Shown: in pieces, positions 15,727-16,432 of the stretch
Numbering within the stretch: position 1 is the stretch's first letter
How the letters are laid out: every line of letters begins with the position of its first letter
Assembly (NCBI GenBank): GCA_035380045.1
Contig: DAOSWM010000064.1
Coordinates: 1-16,432 of the forward strand
Direction of reading: 5' to 3'
DNA length: 16,432 nucleotides
Source: DAOSWM01 sp035380045
GTDB lineage: Bacteria; Bacteroidota; Bacteroidia; Bacteroidales; Tenuifilaceae
Program-made: the position numbers and the translations under genes
Notes under the pieces: generated by a model
What the model saw: only the letters and a program-made list of their open reading frames with translations
The model's database searches: none
Told to the model about the DNA's origin: nothing

Positions 15727-16432
15727 ATGGCAGATAAGATGCATTGGGACAAATTGCTTTGTCCTAAACGAATAGGTTCAGAAAAAAAATCGACCCAGCA
15801 GGACGATACGCGTTCGCACTTCCAGCGCGATTACGACAGGATAATTTTCAGCTCACCCTTCCGCAGGTTGCAAAACAAAACACAGGTATTCCCGCTTCCT
15901 GGAAGCGTTTTTGTACATAATCGACTTACCCATAGCTTAGAAGTAGCGAGCGTTGGGCGTAGCCTGGGAAATAACGTAATTGGATTTATTCAGCAGCAGG
16001 AACCAAGCGCATCGAAGATGCTAATTGAGCAGATTCCTACCATCGTTTCAACGGCCTGCTTAGCTCACGATTTGGGCAACCCACCATTCGGACATAGCGG
16101 AGAGGACTCTATCCGTACGTTCTTTCGTGAAAATGAAAATTCGTTAAAGGAGGGGCTTAACGAACAGCAGTGGAACGACTTAACTCAGTTTGAAGGGAAT
16201 GCCAACGCTCTACGACTATTAACCCAGCAGCAGGAAGGAAAACGAGCAGGCGGATTCAGACTAAGCTACCCAGCATTAAGTTCCATAGTTAAGTACCCTT
16301 GGGTTTCGAACAAGCCAAATTCAAAGAAGTTTGGATTTTTCCTCTCCGAAACCAAAATGTACACAGAGATGGCTTCAGAAATGGGGATTCCTGCCCTCAG
16401 CAACAATCCACTGGCTTTTGCTCGTCATCCCT
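15727..16432 (+). CDS. dgt: Deoxyguanosinetriphosphate triphosphohydrolase (dGTPase), N-terminal 235 residues, cut by the window edge
   Basis: HD-domain enzyme that splits dNTPs (classically dGTP) into deoxynucleoside and tripolyphosphate. The reading frame is open from ATG 15727 to the last base. A second in-frame ATG lies four codons later, at 15739. Visible motifs are RSHFQRDYDRIIFSSPFRRL (29-48) and KTQVFPLP (51-58), the first HD histidine in HNRLTHSLEVASVGRSLG (64-81, H69), the metal pair H114-D115 in AHDLGNPPFGHSGE (113-126), and FEGNANALR (155-163). This is the conserved dGTPase order, and metal coordination is intact in the part seen. The C-terminal helical domain and the last metal aspartate lie beyond the window. 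It follows the sensor gene by 37 bases on the same strand. Whether it shares a transcript with the signalling genes is not shown. Confidence 0.94.
   Translation, partial: MADKMHWDKLLCPKRIGSEKKSTQQDDTRSHFQRDYDRIIFSSPFRRLQNKTQVFPLPGSVFVHNRLTHSLEVASVGRSLGNNVIGFIQQQEPSASKMLIEQIPTIVSTACLAHDLGNPPFGHSGEDSIRTFFRENENSLKEGLNEQQWNDLTQFEGNANALRLLTQQQEGKRAGGFRLSYPALSSIVKYPWVSNKPNSKKFGFFLSETKMYTEMASEMGIPALSNNPLAFARHP

Noticed and set aside
15438..15752. 104-codon minus-strand frame spanning the sensor/dGTPase junction
   Set aside because: Overlaps the PAS domain and the start of the dGTPase on the other strand; its sequence shows no recognisable family.
1..16432. Mobile element, prophage, toxin-antitoxin or CRISPR content
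   Set aside because: No transposase, integrase, phage gene, direct-repeat array or terminal inverted repeats were seen on either strand; gene order and spacing look chromosomal.

Overview
The window looks like chromosomal DNA from a member of the Bacteroidota, probably from a Bacteroidales- or Marinilabiliales-like lineage. The evidence is a PorZ-type type IX secretion protein with a C-terminal sorting-type domain, a propeller plus Y_Y_Y sensor ectodomain of the kind used by Bacteroidota hybrid two-component systems, genes without Shine-Dalgarno sequences, AT-rich spacers and one good TAnnTTTG promoter -7 box. The genus cannot be fixed from the sequence alone. Ten protein genes fill the window, the last cut by the right edge. 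I see no RNA gene, IS element, CRISPR array or prophage, and no gene-free stretch longer than 155 bases.

Left half (61-8844, all minus strand): read in the direction of transcription, the order is a tandem-domain universal stress protein, the XTP/dITP pyrophosphatase RdgB, PorZ, RecO, a YbdL-like PLP aminotransferase, a GH3-family acyl-adenylating enzyme, a small secreted propeller-like protein and a deoxynucleoside kinase. An intrinsic terminator at 17-55 closes this run. Gaps are mostly short (8, 31, 25 and -11 bases), with longer ones before porZ, the aminotransferase and the kinase. A putative promoter lies before the aminotransferase, so the run may hold more than one transcription unit. 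These are mostly housekeeping genes: nucleotide-pool cleaning and salvage, recombination repair, and secretion.

Right half (9000-16432, all plus strand): this part starts from a divergent intergenic region and looks like a signalling cluster. It encodes a large membrane receptor with a periplasmic propeller/Y_Y_Y sensor, one membrane helix, a class III cyclase with every adenylate-cyclase-type residue in place, and a C-terminal HD domain carrying a phosphodiesterase-like YHNxxHxxDV plus HDxxH signature. Next come a second tandem universal stress protein, paralogous to the one across the divergent promoter, and a Cache-HAMP-GAF-PAS membrane sensor that has no recognisable output domain. The window ends inside a dGTP triphosphohydrolase gene.

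The most interesting item is the 1126-residue receptor, which seems able both to make a cyclic nucleotide and, possibly, to destroy it. It is flanked by two stress-protein paralogues and followed by an orphan sensor. A joint cyclic-nucleotide signalling unit is my inference from gene order and domain content. The catalytic residues themselves are read directly from the sequence.
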